Part shown: positions 22,859 to 30,503 of the stretch, piece by piece
Layout: every line of letters begins with the position of its first letter
Numbering within the stretch: position 1 is the stretch's first letter
Source: Streptomyces cucumeris
GTDB lineage: Bacteria > Actinomycetota > Actinomycetes > Streptomycetales > Streptomycetaceae
DNA length: 35,468 bases
NCBI RefSeq assembly: GCF_024295805.1
Contig: NZ_JANCLX010000057.1
Location: 1-35,468, forward strand
Direction: 5' to 3'
Notes under the pieces: model-generated
Databases searched by the model: none
Told to the model about the DNA's origin: nothing
What the model saw: only the letters and a program-made list of their open reading frames with translations
Made by a program: the position numbers and the translations under genes

Positions 22859-25015
22859 ATGTCCGATGAGGACGGCACCGGGACCCTGGTCCATGGGCCC
22901 TGGAGTGGTGATTCCACGTACGTGCCACCGCCGATCCCGGATTACGGCGACACCATTCCGCCGCCGGAAGACATTCCCCCGGTCCCGCCGGAGTCGCCGG
23001 AGGAGACGACGATGGAACTTCCGCCGATTCCGGCGGCTCCGGACCCGTCTACGTCGCTGCGTTCCGAAGGAATTACCGTGCCGGAAGCCGGTGAAGATGA
23101 CGGTGAATACGAGGAAGGCGAATACGAGCAGCCTCGTTCTCTCGCTGACCGTCTCGGTGACTGGTTGGAGTTCCGGCTGGAAATGGCGCGGGCCAATTAT
23201 GAAAGCGAAGCGCCTTTCCGTGAGGCTGAAATAGCGCGTAAGGCGGCGCTGCTGGAGGGCCGTACCGCGCAGGAAGTCGCGATGATGGAGCAGAACGGAA
23301 AGCTCCATGCCGCGATGATGAAGGCGAAGGGCGACAAGGCAGCGGCGCGCGGAAAGGCCGATGCAGACCGCACAAAGGCGTCCGGCTCCGGTCTGGGTGC
23401 GGACAAGGGCCGCTCGAAGGCCAGCGGCGGGGGCGGGTCATCGCGCGGCGGAGGCGGCAGCGGACCGTCCCGCAACAACTTGAGCCCGGGACCGAACCGC
23501 TCCGGGTCCTCGCGCGGCCCCAACTCCGCTGGCTGCGACGGGCGTTCGGGGTCCAGAGCGACCGGGGGCGGCGGAGGCGGCAAGGGCGGCACGAAGGGCG
23601 CTGACCGGGCCTCTGGCGGCCGAAATGCCGGTCCCCAGCGCAAGGGGTCGTCCGGAGGGTCGAAAGGCTCTCAGGCGGGCTCTGGCGGATCCGGCCGGGG
23701 TCACAACTCGAAGGGAGACGGCGGCGGTCGGGCGCAGCACGGTCCGGTGTCCAGCGCCCGTGCCGAGCGGGCCCGCGGCCGCCAGGAGCGCGCCGGGGTC
23801 CGGCAGGGCGGGCGGCAGGAACGGCGCAGTGCCGGGCACGCCGCCGGCGTCGCGGACCGGTCCAAAGATCGCGACCAGGACCGTGCCCAGCGGCAGCAGG
23901 CGTGGGAGGACCGTCGGGCCAAGCGCCAGGAGCGGGACGCGGTGCGGAAGGCGAAGCGGGAAGCCGCCGCCTCGTCCGAGCCGGGTCGCACCACGTTGGG
24001 CCAGGCCGTCGGCGAGGAAGCCCAGCGCCGCTGGGACAAGCGTCGTGCCGATGCCAAGGCCGCCAAGGCCGCGAAGGACGGCAAGGAGGCGGAGGACACG
24101 AAGTCCGGCACCGAGAAGGTGAACCTGACCAAGGACAAGGACTCCAAGGCCAAGGGTGCCCCTGACGGGGCCTCCAGCGCCGCGAAGGACGGCACTGCGG
24201 GCGATACACCGGGGACGGACTCCACAGCTGGTGCCGGGCCGTCTGACGGTGCGAAGAAGCGGCGCCGGTCCTGGCGTCGGGGTACCGGCGCGGGGACGAC
24301 TGGACGGCACGGGCGTGCCCACCACACCGGCCGTACCGGCCGGACGGGACGCGGTCGTACGGGCCGGACCGGTCGGCGCGGCCGTCCGGCGGACAGCCCG
24401 TTCGGCGCCGAGGACTCCACCCCCACGGTGGAGTGGCCGGAGCACGACACCCGCCCGCCCAAGCGCGCTGCAAACGGCGAGGACGACATCGTCGACGCGG
24501 ACATCGTCCCCGACGCGCCCCCGGCTGTGACCACCGGCGTCAAGGGCCTGCCGCCCGCGCCGGAGAAGCACACTGCACGGCCCGGCACCAGCCGACCGAC
24601 CAGCACGGAAGGGAGTAGCGTGAGCAGCTTGGGTGCCCAGCACCGCACGGACATCACGTTCGACGAGTACCTGATGGAGATGGCGAGGATCGCCATCAAG
24701 ACCGCCTCTGACCAGGAGCGCGCCGAAGCCTTGATGGAGGCCCTCACCAAGGTCGCCGACGCTCTGCGGGACATGGCCGCCGACCTGGTAGACGACCACA
24801 ACATCTCCACCAAGGTCACCGACCTGATCATCGACCTGGCGGACTCCGCAGCCCGCATGAAGGCCCAGGCCAAACGGTGTGCTGAGCAGTGCGGCATCGC
24901 CAATGAGGCCTCCAAACTCGCGGCCGTGATGGTCGCCCGCGTCTACGGCGAGGACATGGGCGCCAAGGAAGACGCCGACCTCCAGCACGCGTCGGCCGCT
25001 GTCCACCACGACTAG
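22859..25015 (+). CDS. Large disordered, Gly/Arg/Lys-rich transfer-region protein
   Basis: A 718-residue protein. Residues 1-90 are Pro/Glu-rich (PPPIPDYGDTIPPPEDIPPV). Residues ~95-150 form a helix (LADRLGDWLEFRLEMARANY). Residues ~170-560 are low-complexity Gly/Ser/Arg/Lys sequence with strong positive charge, including TGRTGRTGRGRTGRTGRRGR. Residues ~600-718 form a folded helical domain (EYLMEMARIAIKTASDQERA ... DLIIDLADSAARMKAQAKRC). Such proteins accompany TraB-type genes in Streptomyces plasmids and are often labelled ATP/GTP-binding, though I see no convincing Walker motif. A DNA-coating or scaffold role is plausible. AGGAGGGAGG precedes the ATG; the next gene follows within 22 bp. Confidence 0.7.
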   Translation: MSDEDGTGTLVHGPWSGDSTYVPPPIPDYGDTIPPPEDIPPVPPESPEETTMELPPIPAAPDPSTSLRSEGITVPEAGEDDGEYEEGEYEQPRSLADRLGDWLEFRLEMARANYESEAPFREAEIARKAALLEGRTAQEVAMMEQNGKLHAAMMKAKGDKAAARGKADADRTKASGSGLGADKGRSKASGGGGSSRGGGGSGPSRNNLSPGPNRSGSSRGPNSAGCDGRSGSRATGGGGGGKGGTKGADRASGGRNAGPQRKGSSGGSKGSQAGSGGSGRGHNSKGDGGGRAQHGPVSSARAERARGRQERAGVRQGGRQERRSAGHAAGVADRSKDRDQDRAQRQQAWEDRRAKRQERDAVRKAKREAAASSEPGRTTLGQAVGEEAQRRWDKRRADAKAAKAAKDGKEAEDTKSGTEKVNLTKDKDSKAKGAPDGASSAAKDGTAGDTPGTDSTAGAGPSDGAKKRRRSWRRGTGAGTTGRHGRAHHTGRTGRTGRGRTGRTGRRGRPADSPFGAEDSTPTVEWPEHDTRPPKRAANGEDDIVDADIVPDAPPAVTTGVKGLPPAPEKHTARPGTSRPTSTEGSSVSSLGAQHRTDITFDEYLMEMARIAIKTASDQERAEALMEALTKVADALRDMAADLVDDHNISTKVTDLIIDLADSAARMKAQAKRCAEQCGIANEASKLAAVMVARVYGEDMGAKEDADLQHASAAVHHD

Positions 25016-25036
25016 AACCCTGGAGGAAACCCGCTG

Positions 25037-25456
25037 ATGAGCAGCGACCTCGCACCCCGCAAAGGCAGCGCCGCGCCCGCCGTGGCCGACGGCGACAACC
25101 GATACAAGGCCGTCCAGGCCAAGCTGGACAAGCTCGGCAAGACCATGGACGACGCCACCCTCGAACTCGAGGGACTGCGGCGCAGCATGCAGGCCAACGC
25201 CAGGCACACCGACGGCGTCGCCACCGACATCGAGAACGCCGACTTGGACCCGAAGTTCGTCGGGCTCACCGCCAACGTGGCCTCCGCCCTGGGTGGCGCC
25301 GCCCGGGAGGTCCGGACGCTGTCCGACACCGCCCAGGAGACCGCCGACCTCACCCACGACGCCCGGCGCACCCACTCGACGCTCTACGGCGCGCTGGACG
25401 ACATCCGCTCCAACCGGCGCGAGAAGACGCCCCGGCCCGGATTCTTCAGCCGCTGA
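25037..25456 (+). CDS. Coiled-coil conjugation accessory protein
   Basis: A 139-residue, highly charged helical protein (YKAVQAKLDKLGKTMDDATL, ELEGLRRSMQANARHTDGVA, VASALGGAAREVRTLSDTAQ). It is predicted mostly coiled coil, with a basic end (NRREKTPRPGFFSR). GGAGG lies upstream of the ATG (CTGGAGGAAACCCGCTG). Located between the disordered protein and the TraB/FtsK translocase, with a strong hairpin in the gap to the latter, it is probably a partner of the transfer machinery. The family is not recognised. Confidence 0.65.
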   Translation: MSSDLAPRKGSAAPAVADGDNRYKAVQAKLDKLGKTMDDATLELEGLRRSMQANARHTDGVATDIENADLDPKFVGLTANVASALGGAAREVRTLSDTAQETADLTHDARRTHSTLYGALDDIRSNRREKTPRPGFFSR

Positions 25457-25478
25457 CCCACTCCCCCACCCTCGCCGC

Positions 25479-25513
25479 CACGGGCGGCCCCGCGCTCTGC
25501 GGGGCCGCCCGTG
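25479..25513 (+). terminator. 15-bp perfect hairpin before the translocase gene
   Basis: CACGGGCGGCCCCGC and GCGGGGCCGCCCGTG pair fully around the loop GCTCT. It begins 23 bp after the upstream stop and ends 10 bp before the AAGGAG site of the translocase gene. It can thus terminate the upstream transcript and set or attenuate translocase expression. Confidence 0.8.
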
Positions 25514-25536
25514 CCCGTTCCCGAAGGAGTACACCG

Positions 25537-27681
25537 GTGGCCACGCCGCGCAGTGTCGCGCTCGAACGCCTCGCCTACACCCTCGCCGCGCCCGTGCTGG
25601 CCGTGGCCCCGAACCTGCACCCCGACAGCCCCGTCAACCAGGTCGTGCAGCTGGCGGGCGCGGCCGGGATCGGTGGCTGGTTCCTGGCCGCCAAGAGCGA
25701 TGAGCCCGGCGCCGGGCGCAAGATCCTTCGCTGGTGCCCGCTGGTCCTGGCCGCCGCCGTCGACGTCGCCGCCGGGCACACCCCCGGCTTCGGCCCGTAC
25801 TGGACGGACGGGCTGCTCGCCGCCGGTTGGGCGGCGGCCGGCTACCTGGTGATGCCGTTCTCCCGGCACACCCGCCGCCACCACCGCCCCGCCCTCGCCG
25901 CCCCCGCCCCGTATCCGGCGCCCGCCGAAGTCCTCGAGGAGTCGGTGGCGCAGCCGGACGACGGAGCCGACCTGCTCACCCGCGACGCCCGGGTGCTGTG
26001 GGAGCAGGCCGGGATGCCCGGCCGCACGCACATCGTCAAGGCCACCCGGCACCCCGGCATGCGCAACGACATGACGATCCTGCTGCGCGCCTCGGAGACC
26101 GGACGGCCGATCACCGGCCTCCACGAGGCGGCTGTCGCCGCGCCGTTCGGCGTGCACTCCAGCGACGTCGTCCTAGCGGAGGTCGCCACCCAGCCCGGCC
26201 GCCAGGGCGGCCCCGGCTGGATGGAGGCCCGCATCACCCCCGACGCCAACGCCCGGCGCCGCACCAAGCCGACCGACCAGGAGCGCTGGACGGACCGGAT
26301 CGGCGGCCCCAAGGGCGGCGCCCCCGGCTCCGAGCTGGTCCACAAGACCCGCGACGAGATGCGCGGGGTGACGTTCTACCGGGCGAAGATGGCCGACTCC
26401 ACCGAGTCGCCGCGCATCGACCTGGCCAAGGTCTGCCGCGCACTCGGGCTGCCCGAGGACGACTCCTGCGTGTTCGTCCTCATCGACGGCTCGGAGTTCC
26501 TGATCAGCGCGTTCGATGAGCCGCCGCTGTCGCAGATCTTCTCCGCCACCCGAGAGCTGCTCACCCCGGACGCCAAGGGCATGTACGTGTGCGGGTTCAC
26601 CATCACCGGCCAGCCGGTGAAGACGATGGTGTACCAGCACGACAAGAACGCCGCGGCTCACGGCCTGACCCTCGGGGTGTCCCGATCTGGAAAGACGCAG
26701 TTCTTCGCGATCAACATGGCCGCTCAGTCCCTGGACGGCCAGGTGGTGTGGCTGTCCACCGTCCGCAAGGACGAGAAGACCACCGTGCTCGGTCGGTACA
26801 TCGACCGGCAGGGCTCGAATGCGCTGTGGATGGCACGGCAGTTGCGGGCGGCGAAGGCGCTGTGCGAGATCCGGGCGGAGATGCCCTGGCCGCACGATGG
26901 CCAGCCGCACGACTACAAGCCGGGTGACAAGCGCTGCCCCTACCGGCAGCTGAACGTGTACGGGGATGAGTTCATGACCGCGGCGCAGGACGGGGACTTC
27001 GGCGAGTTCATCCAGAAGGATGGCGACGACCTCACGGTCACCGGGCTCAAGTACGGCATCGGCTTCAACCCGGCCGGACAGTCGCCGTTCGCGCACAACG
27101 GGTTCTCGACCGAGATGAAGGACAACCTGCGGCAGAACAGCCGGCCGGTCATCTTCAACATGGGTTCGCCCGGCGCCACCCGCAAGGCGGCGGAGGGCAC
27201 CATGGAGAACCCGTACGACGTGCCGACCATCCCGGCCCGCTACTCCCGCCAGGAGGGTTCCGCGATCGACCGCGCCATGCGCGGCGAGGCCGACCCGGAG
27301 AATGGCGTCTCTACCGGCGGCGTCGCGGTCATCGTCCTCGACAACGGCCGCGCCGTGCTCATGCGGTCGCTGTACGCGGACTTCGACACCGACCTCGCCC
27401 ACCTCTTCCCTGACGAGGTCAACCGGCTCACCGACTACGAGATCAGCGAGCTGACCAAGCGCGGCCTGTGGTTCGACTGGAATGAGCCCGTGCGACCCGG
27501 CGAGTTCTGGCCTGAGCCCGACGAGGACGACGGAGGCGAGGGCCGGTCCCGCCGACGCGGCGGCGGAGGCGGCGGCAAGGGCGGTGACGGGCGTGGCTCC
27601 AAGGGCGGCGGTCGCCGCTCCGAGCAGGTCGCCTCTCCCCGCCAGGCGCTGGAGGCGATCAAGAGCCTCACCGACGCCTGA
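25537..27681 (+). CDS. traB: FtsK/TraB-type conjugative DNA translocase
   Basis: A 714-residue protein. Two or three hydrophobic stretches at residues ~10-110 give an N-terminal membrane anchor. A linker with RRRTKPTDQERW follows. The RecA-like motor has Walker A LGVSRSGKTQF (~379-389) and Walker B LNVYGDEF (~472-479). The C-terminus ends in an acidic stretch (EPDEDDGGEG), then a basic Gly/Arg tail (RSRRRGGGGGGKGGDGRGSK). TraB-type proteins form hexamers that move double-stranded plasmid DNA between Streptomyces mycelia, using short repeated clt sequences for recognition. GTG 25537 has AAGGAG upstream. The tra assignment rests on motor motifs, anchor and neighbouring SpdB. A C-terminal winged helix is not obvious. 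Confidence 0.85.
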   Translation: MATPRSVALERLAYTLAAPVLAVAPNLHPDSPVNQVVQLAGAAGIGGWFLAAKSDEPGAGRKILRWCPLVLAAAVDVAAGHTPGFGPYWTDGLLAAGWAAAGYLVMPFSRHTRRHHRPALAAPAPYPAPAEVLEESVAQPDDGADLLTRDARVLWEQAGMPGRTHIVKATRHPGMRNDMTILLRASETGRPITGLHEAAVAAPFGVHSSDVVLAEVATQPGRQGGPGWMEARITPDANARRRTKPTDQERWTDRIGGPKGGAPGSELVHKTRDEMRGVTFYRAKMADSTESPRIDLAKVCRALGLPEDDSCVFVLIDGSEFLISAFDEPPLSQIFSATRELLTPDAKGMYVCGFTITGQPVKTMVYQHDKNAAAHGLTLGVSRSGKTQFFAINMAAQSLDGQVVWLSTVRKDEKTTVLGRYIDRQGSNALWMARQLRAAKALCEIRAEMPWPHDGQPHDYKPGDKRCPYRQLNVYGDEFMTAAQDGDFGEFIQKDGDDLTVTGLKYGIGFNPAGQSPFAHNGFSTEMKDNLRQNSRPVIFNMGSPGATRKAAEGTMENPYDVPTIPARYSRQEGSAIDRAMRGEADPENGVSTGGVAVIVLDNGRAVLMRSLYADFDTDLAHLFPDEVNRLTDYEISELTKRGLWFDWNEPVRPGEFWPEPDEDDGGEGRSRRRGGGGGGKGGDGRGSKGGGRRSEQVASPRQALEAIKSLTDA

Positions 27682-27699
27682 TCACACCCCATCCACCCC

Positions 27700-27730
27700 G
27701 GGGCCGGCCCGCCCGAGCACGGCCGGCCCC
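27700..27730 (+). terminator. Hairpin terminator after the translocase gene
   Basis: GGGGCCGGCC and GGCCGGCCCC form a perfect 10-bp stem around an 11-nt loop, 19 bp past the translocase stop. Confidence 0.75.
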
Positions 27731-27759
27731 ACCGATCCCTGCGAAGGAGCACCACCGCC

Positions 27760-27948
27760 GTGGCCTTCTCCATCTCCGCCGCCGCGCTGCTGGGCATCAT
27801 CGTCGTCGTCCTGCTCAAGGGCGGATACGTCCGCGTCGGCTCCGCCCTGGCCCGCACGCTGTTCGGCTTCACCCTCGCCGCGACCGGCCTGGCCCCCACC
27901 ATCAACAGCGGCCTCACCTCACTCGCCGGACTGATCTCCAGCCTCTGA
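27760..27948 (+). CDS. Small membrane protein
   Basis: A 62-residue protein with two hydrophobic segments (FSISAAALLGIIVVVLLKGG; TLFGFTLAATGLAPTINSGL) joined by a basic turn (YVRVGSALAR). GAAGGAG lies 10 nt before the GTG start at 27760. Its position right after the translocase suggests a spread or transfer accessory role like small Spd proteins, but this is inference. Its stop abuts the stop of the minus-strand gene at 27949 with no gap. Confidence 0.65.
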   Translation: MAFSISAAALLGIIVVVLLKGGYVRVGSALARTLFGFTLAATGLAPTINSGLTSLAGLISSL

Positions 27949-28110
27949 CTACGCCTCTGTCCACGGCGGGTCGTGCGTGTAGTTGAGTCCGTCGCAGAAG
28001 CGGCAGTCCCACTCCGAGGGCACCTCCCACTTGTCGACCCAGAAGCCGACCTGCTTGCCCACGAAGTAGTTGTCACCTCCGCACCACCCGCACTCGAAGA
28101 CGAACTCCAC
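27949..28110 (-). CDS. Small zinc-ribbon protein
   Basis: A 53-residue protein beginning VEFVFECGWCGGDNYF. Two CxxC knuckles, CGWC and CRFC, are spaced as in a treble-clef zinc ribbon. GGAAGGGG precedes the GTG at 28110; a longer frame to 28185 is less likely. It is the only minus-strand gene inside the otherwise plus-strand transfer block and is convergent with the small membrane protein at zero distance. Function unknown. Confidence 0.6.
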   Translation of the reverse strand: MEFVFECGWCGGDNYFVGKQVGFWVDKWEVPSEWDCRFCDGLNYTHDPPWTEA

Positions 28111-28208
28111 CCCAGCCCCTTCCCCGCGCCTGCCTATTCCGGAGATGCCCGGAGCGCGTGTGCAGTGACTACCCACTGACAGCACCCAACCCCCCTTCTA
28201 CGCAACGC

Positions 28209-28249
28209 CGAAGGGCGCCGCCGGACACGATGGCCAGCGGCACCCTTCG
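28209..28249. terminator. Imperfect hairpin in the gap
   Basis: CGAAGGGCGCCGC pairs with GCGGCACCCTTCG (one mismatch) around a 15-nt loop. It lies upstream of the minus-strand gene at 28110 and before the plus-strand gene at 28332, a gap of 220 bp that otherwise shows only a second weak stem at 28273-28313. Confidence 0.5.
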
Positions 28250-28331
28250 TCGTCGCGCGCCCCTCCCCCACGCGCCCTCTCGGCCACCACGGCCAGGAGG
28301 GCGTTCCTCTTCGCGTGATCGGAGACGACCG

Positions 28332-28826
28332 ATGGACCCCCTGAACGGCACCCAGTCCCGCATGCCCGAGTCCGAGGCCGCGGCCGAAGCCCGCCGCCTG
28401 CTCGACGAGTGGGCGGCCCGGCCCGTACGCCACCACCCCACCTCGTTCCGCGACGCCACCGAGCCTCCGGCCTTCGGCACCACCCCGCCCGTGCCGCAGC
28501 CGGACCACCGGATCGTGCCCGCCTGGGCGGCCGGGATCGCGGTTGCCTCCATCGGCGTCGGCACCGGTGTCACCGGCATCGGCTGCGGCGCCTGGCTCAT
28601 GCTCCAGGGCCTGGCCTCCGTCAGCCTCGCCGGAGTCCTCATGGTCACCCTGCCGTTCGCAGGTCTGGCCATGGCCGCCACCGCCATCGGCGGCGCGATC
28701 AGCAAGGCCCGCGCAGCCATCACCAAGAACGTCTACGAGGCTCCGGTCACCCACCACACCGAGATCCACAACAACACCACCACGCGCGGCGCGTTCTTCG
28801 CCCGCACTCGCAACGAGATCCGCTGA
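28332..28826 (+). CDS. Two-span membrane protein of the transfer region
   Basis: A 164-residue protein. Residues 1-62 are soluble (ESEAAAEARRLLDEWAARPV). Two Gly/Ala-rich membrane segments at ~65-125 follow (VPAWAAGIAVASIGVGTGVT; LMVTLPFAGLAMAATAIGG). The C-terminal tail (HHTEIHNNTTTRGAFFARTR) is cytoplasmic-looking. GGAG lies 7 nt before the ATG at 28332. The pattern matches membrane proteins seen after tra genes in Streptomyces plasmids. Specific function unknown. The next plus-strand start, at 28866, is broken by the direct repeat. Confidence 0.65.
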   Translation: MDPLNGTQSRMPESEAAAEARRLLDEWAARPVRHHPTSFRDATEPPAFGTTPPVPQPDHRIVPAWAAGIAVASIGVGTGVTGIGCGAWLMLQGLASVSLAGVLMVTLPFAGLAMAATAIGGAISKARAAITKNVYEAPVTHHTEIHNNTTTRGAFFARTRNEIR

Positions 28827-28865
28827 CGCCCACCATCGCCCTCCGGCAGAAGGAGCAGCCACGCC

Positions 28866-28904
28866 ATGTCCCGCAGCGACAAGCCGATCCGCAAGCAAAC
28901 CTGA
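28866..28904 (+). pseudogene. Truncated gene start fused to repeat copy 1
   Basis: A well-placed start (AAGGAG upstream of ATG 28866) encodes MSRSDKPI. It then enters the direct repeat at 28890 and stops after RKQT. The RKQT end is the C-terminus of the integrase gene at the other repeat copy. Only the first eight codons of the original gene remain; the rest was replaced when the duplicated segment arose. Confidence 0.6.
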
Positions 28905-29119
28905 CAGGCCGCTCAGCCCGCTCCAAGGCCGACCGAGACTCGTTGCCCGCGCGCACCACGAAGCGTCTACTGGTCAGAGGGATCGGTGAACGAGATCGGC
29001 TTGCCGGTGGCGTGGGCGTACGCGATCTCCCTGCTCGTGGACTCGCCGATATACCCGCCTGGGTTGACGACCAGAATCCGGTCAGCCAGGTCGATCTTGC
29101 GCAGATGGAGGGCATCCAG
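28890..29119. repeat. Direct repeat A, left copy (230 bp)
   Basis: Starts CGCAAGCAAACCTGACA and ends ATGGAGGGCATCCAG. It matches 33415-33646 at about 97 percent, with a 2-bp indel and a handful of substitutions by eye. It contains the last codons of an integrase gene, ~60 bp of spacer and the 3' half of the deoxyribosyltransferase-like gene. Confidence 0.9.
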
Positions 29120-29272
29120 CGCGATCTTCTGCTCGTTGGTGATCAACTCGTCTGCCTCGCCGGGCGCGACGACGATGACACCTGCGAAGGTCAGATCACG
29201 GTTCGCCGCACGCATCTCGTCCACGAACCGAGTAGAGCCGCAGATGCAAACGATCTCAGGTCGGTCGGGCAC
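28967..29272 (-). CDS. Nucleoside 2-deoxyribosyltransferase-like / DUF4406-type protein
   Basis: A 101-residue protein. An N-terminal ICGSTRFVDEMRAAN motif binds nucleotide-like ligands in this superfamily. LHLRKIDLADRILVVNPGGY and GESTSREIAYAHATGKPI then contain the aspartate, glycine-rich turn and glutamate typical of the fold. Members cleave or transfer the N-glycosidic bond of deoxynucleosides or nucleotides and are frequent in phages. The GTG start has AAGGA 8 nt upstream. The 3' half is duplicated at 33494-33646, so this is the complete copy. The exact reaction is unknown. Confidence 0.75.
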   Translation of the reverse strand: MPDRPEIVCICGSTRFVDEMRAANRDLTFAGVIVVAPGEADELITNEQKIALDALHLRKIDLADRILVVNPGGYIGESTSREIAYAHATGKPISFTDPSDQ

Positions 29273-29443
29273 GGCTCAGTCCTTCGGGGCGAACGGGAAA
29301 CCGTCAGTTGCACGTTGACATCACAGACGGGCACACGAGCCAACAGTTTACGTAGCGAGCTGGACACCACGAGGCTGCATCGTCGCAGGCACGGGAGGCG
29401 TGGCCCGTGCTGAGGATGACACTGCTCGACGCCGAAGTCCGGG

Positions 29444-29668
29444 GTGCACCCGGCTCACCAGCTTCCTTCAGCAACACGGCCGCATCCCTCAGCGCCACCG
29501 CCACGGCCTCTGCGGCACCTCCACGCTGGCATACGGCACCTGCAGAACAAGTGCGCTCCGCCAATACCTCTGCGCACCCAGAGCGTCTGCGACCCGTGCG
29601 ACAAGGGATACGAGCCCACCCCTGGCACGTACATCGAACTCCCGGCCAAGCACCTGCTGGCCGCCTGA
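29444..29668 (+). CDS. Doubtful small ORF before the Nudix gene
   Basis: A 74-residue frame from GTG 29444. The second half has good codon use and a CxxC (SVCDPCDKGYEPTPGTYIEL), while the first half is His/Pro-rich with poor codons. It ends 19 bp before the Nudix start. It may be the 3' remnant of a longer gene rather than a complete one. Confidence 0.3.
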   Translation: MHPAHQLPSATRPHPSAPPPRPLRHLHAGIRHLQNKCAPPIPLRTQSVCDPCDKGYEPTPGTYIELPAKHLLAA

Positions 29669-29687
29669 TCCAGAAGGACACCAGCCC

Positions 29688-30086
29688 ATGACCACCGACA
29701 CCACCGACGAGACGATCCGCTACACCGCCGACGTCGTCCTGCTCGCCGCCGACCACGTCCTGCTGATCGAGCGAGGATGGGAGCCGTTCGCGGGTGCCTG
29801 GGCGCTCCCGGGAGGCCACGTTGACTCCGGGGAGAGCAGCCTTGCCGCTGCGGCTCGCGAGCTGGAGGTGGAGACCGGCATTACCGTCCCGGACGCCGAC
29901 CTCCGGCAGGTGGGCGCCTACGACGCCCCTAGCCGTGACCCGCGCGGCCGGTACGTCACCGTCGCCTACACGGCTACCTTGCCCGCGACCGTCCCGCCGT
30001 CGGCGGGAGACGACGCGACGGCCGCCCGCTGGTGGCCCCTGGACGCGCTCCCGGATCTCGCGTTCGACCACGCCGCGGCCCGCTGA
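29688..30086 (+). CDS. Nudix hydrolase
   Basis: A 132-residue Nudix protein. The Nudix box runs GGHVDSGESSLAAAARELEV then ETGI, at about residues 44-67. The REU-x-EE-x-GU core reads RELEVETGI, so the first glutamate of the EE pair is Val and the second is kept. ALPGGH precedes it as usual. Nudix enzymes hydrolyse nucleoside diphosphates linked to other groups; the substrate is unknown. Nudix genes are a common cargo of Streptomyces integrative elements. AGAAGGA lies ~9 nt before the ATG. The following gene starts 2 bp after its stop. Confidence 0.9.
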   Translation: MTTDTTDETIRYTADVVLLAADHVLLIERGWEPFAGAWALPGGHVDSGESSLAAAARELEVETGITVPDADLRQVGAYDAPSRDPRGRYVTVAYTATLPATVPPSAGDDATAARWWPLDALPDLAFDHAAAR

Positions 30087-30087
30087 C

Positions 30088-30249
30088 GTGGCCGCCCGTA
30101 GTCTGCGCGCCACACTGCTGCTCGCCGTCGTCGTCCCGCCCACCGTGGTGGCGGTCGCCGCCGTACTCAAGGCCGGTCACTGGAAGCTGTACGCCGATCG
30201 GTACCGCATCGAGATCACCGGTCGGCCCCGGCCCAACTGCCCGCGCTGA
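30088..30249 (+). CDS. Small membrane protein downstream of the Nudix gene
   Basis: A 53-residue protein from GTG 30088, immediately after the Nudix stop. One membrane span (LRATLLLAVVVPPTVVAVAA) is followed by a soluble tail (HWKLYADRYRIEITGRPRPN). Tight spacing suggests translational coupling with the Nudix gene. The family is not recognised. Confidence 0.5.
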   Translation: MAARSLRATLLLAVVVPPTVVAVAAVLKAGHWKLYADRYRIEITGRPRPNCPR

Positions 30250-30385
30250 CACGGCGAAGGCGGCTGGCGGACCGGCGGGGCCTTCCCCGAGATGGAGGCG
30301 TGCGGCTGCTGGGCAGACCGGCGCGAGATCCGCATCCGACTCCTGCCCGTTCCGGCCTGGGACGAGCCGCCCGTTGAACACCAAC

Positions 30386-30412
30386 GCCCCCGGCCGAACT
30401 CAGGCCGGGGGC
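30386..30412 (+). terminator. Hairpin terminator
   Basis: GCCCCCGGCC and GGCCGGGGGC pair perfectly over 10 bp around a 7-nt loop, in the gap between the Nudix-linked membrane gene and the gene at 30504. The 136 bp before it have coding-like codons but no convincing gene. Confidence 0.75.
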
Positions 30413-30503
30413 GAAGCACCGCCCGGGGCGACCGCAGCATCGCTAAGAGGCCGACCGCCTCACAGACCCCAACCCGAACACCGAGATGAGGAGCACACCC
30501 AGC

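Noticed and set aside
23438..25534. 698-residue minus-strand ORF
   Set aside because: Shadow of the disordered transfer protein and its neighbour; composition is typical of antisense GC-rich frames.
30292..30489. 65-residue plus ORF starting MEACGCWADRRE
   Set aside because: Codon use is fair at first, but the frame runs through the perfect terminator hairpin at 30386-30412 and lacks a ribosome-binding site.
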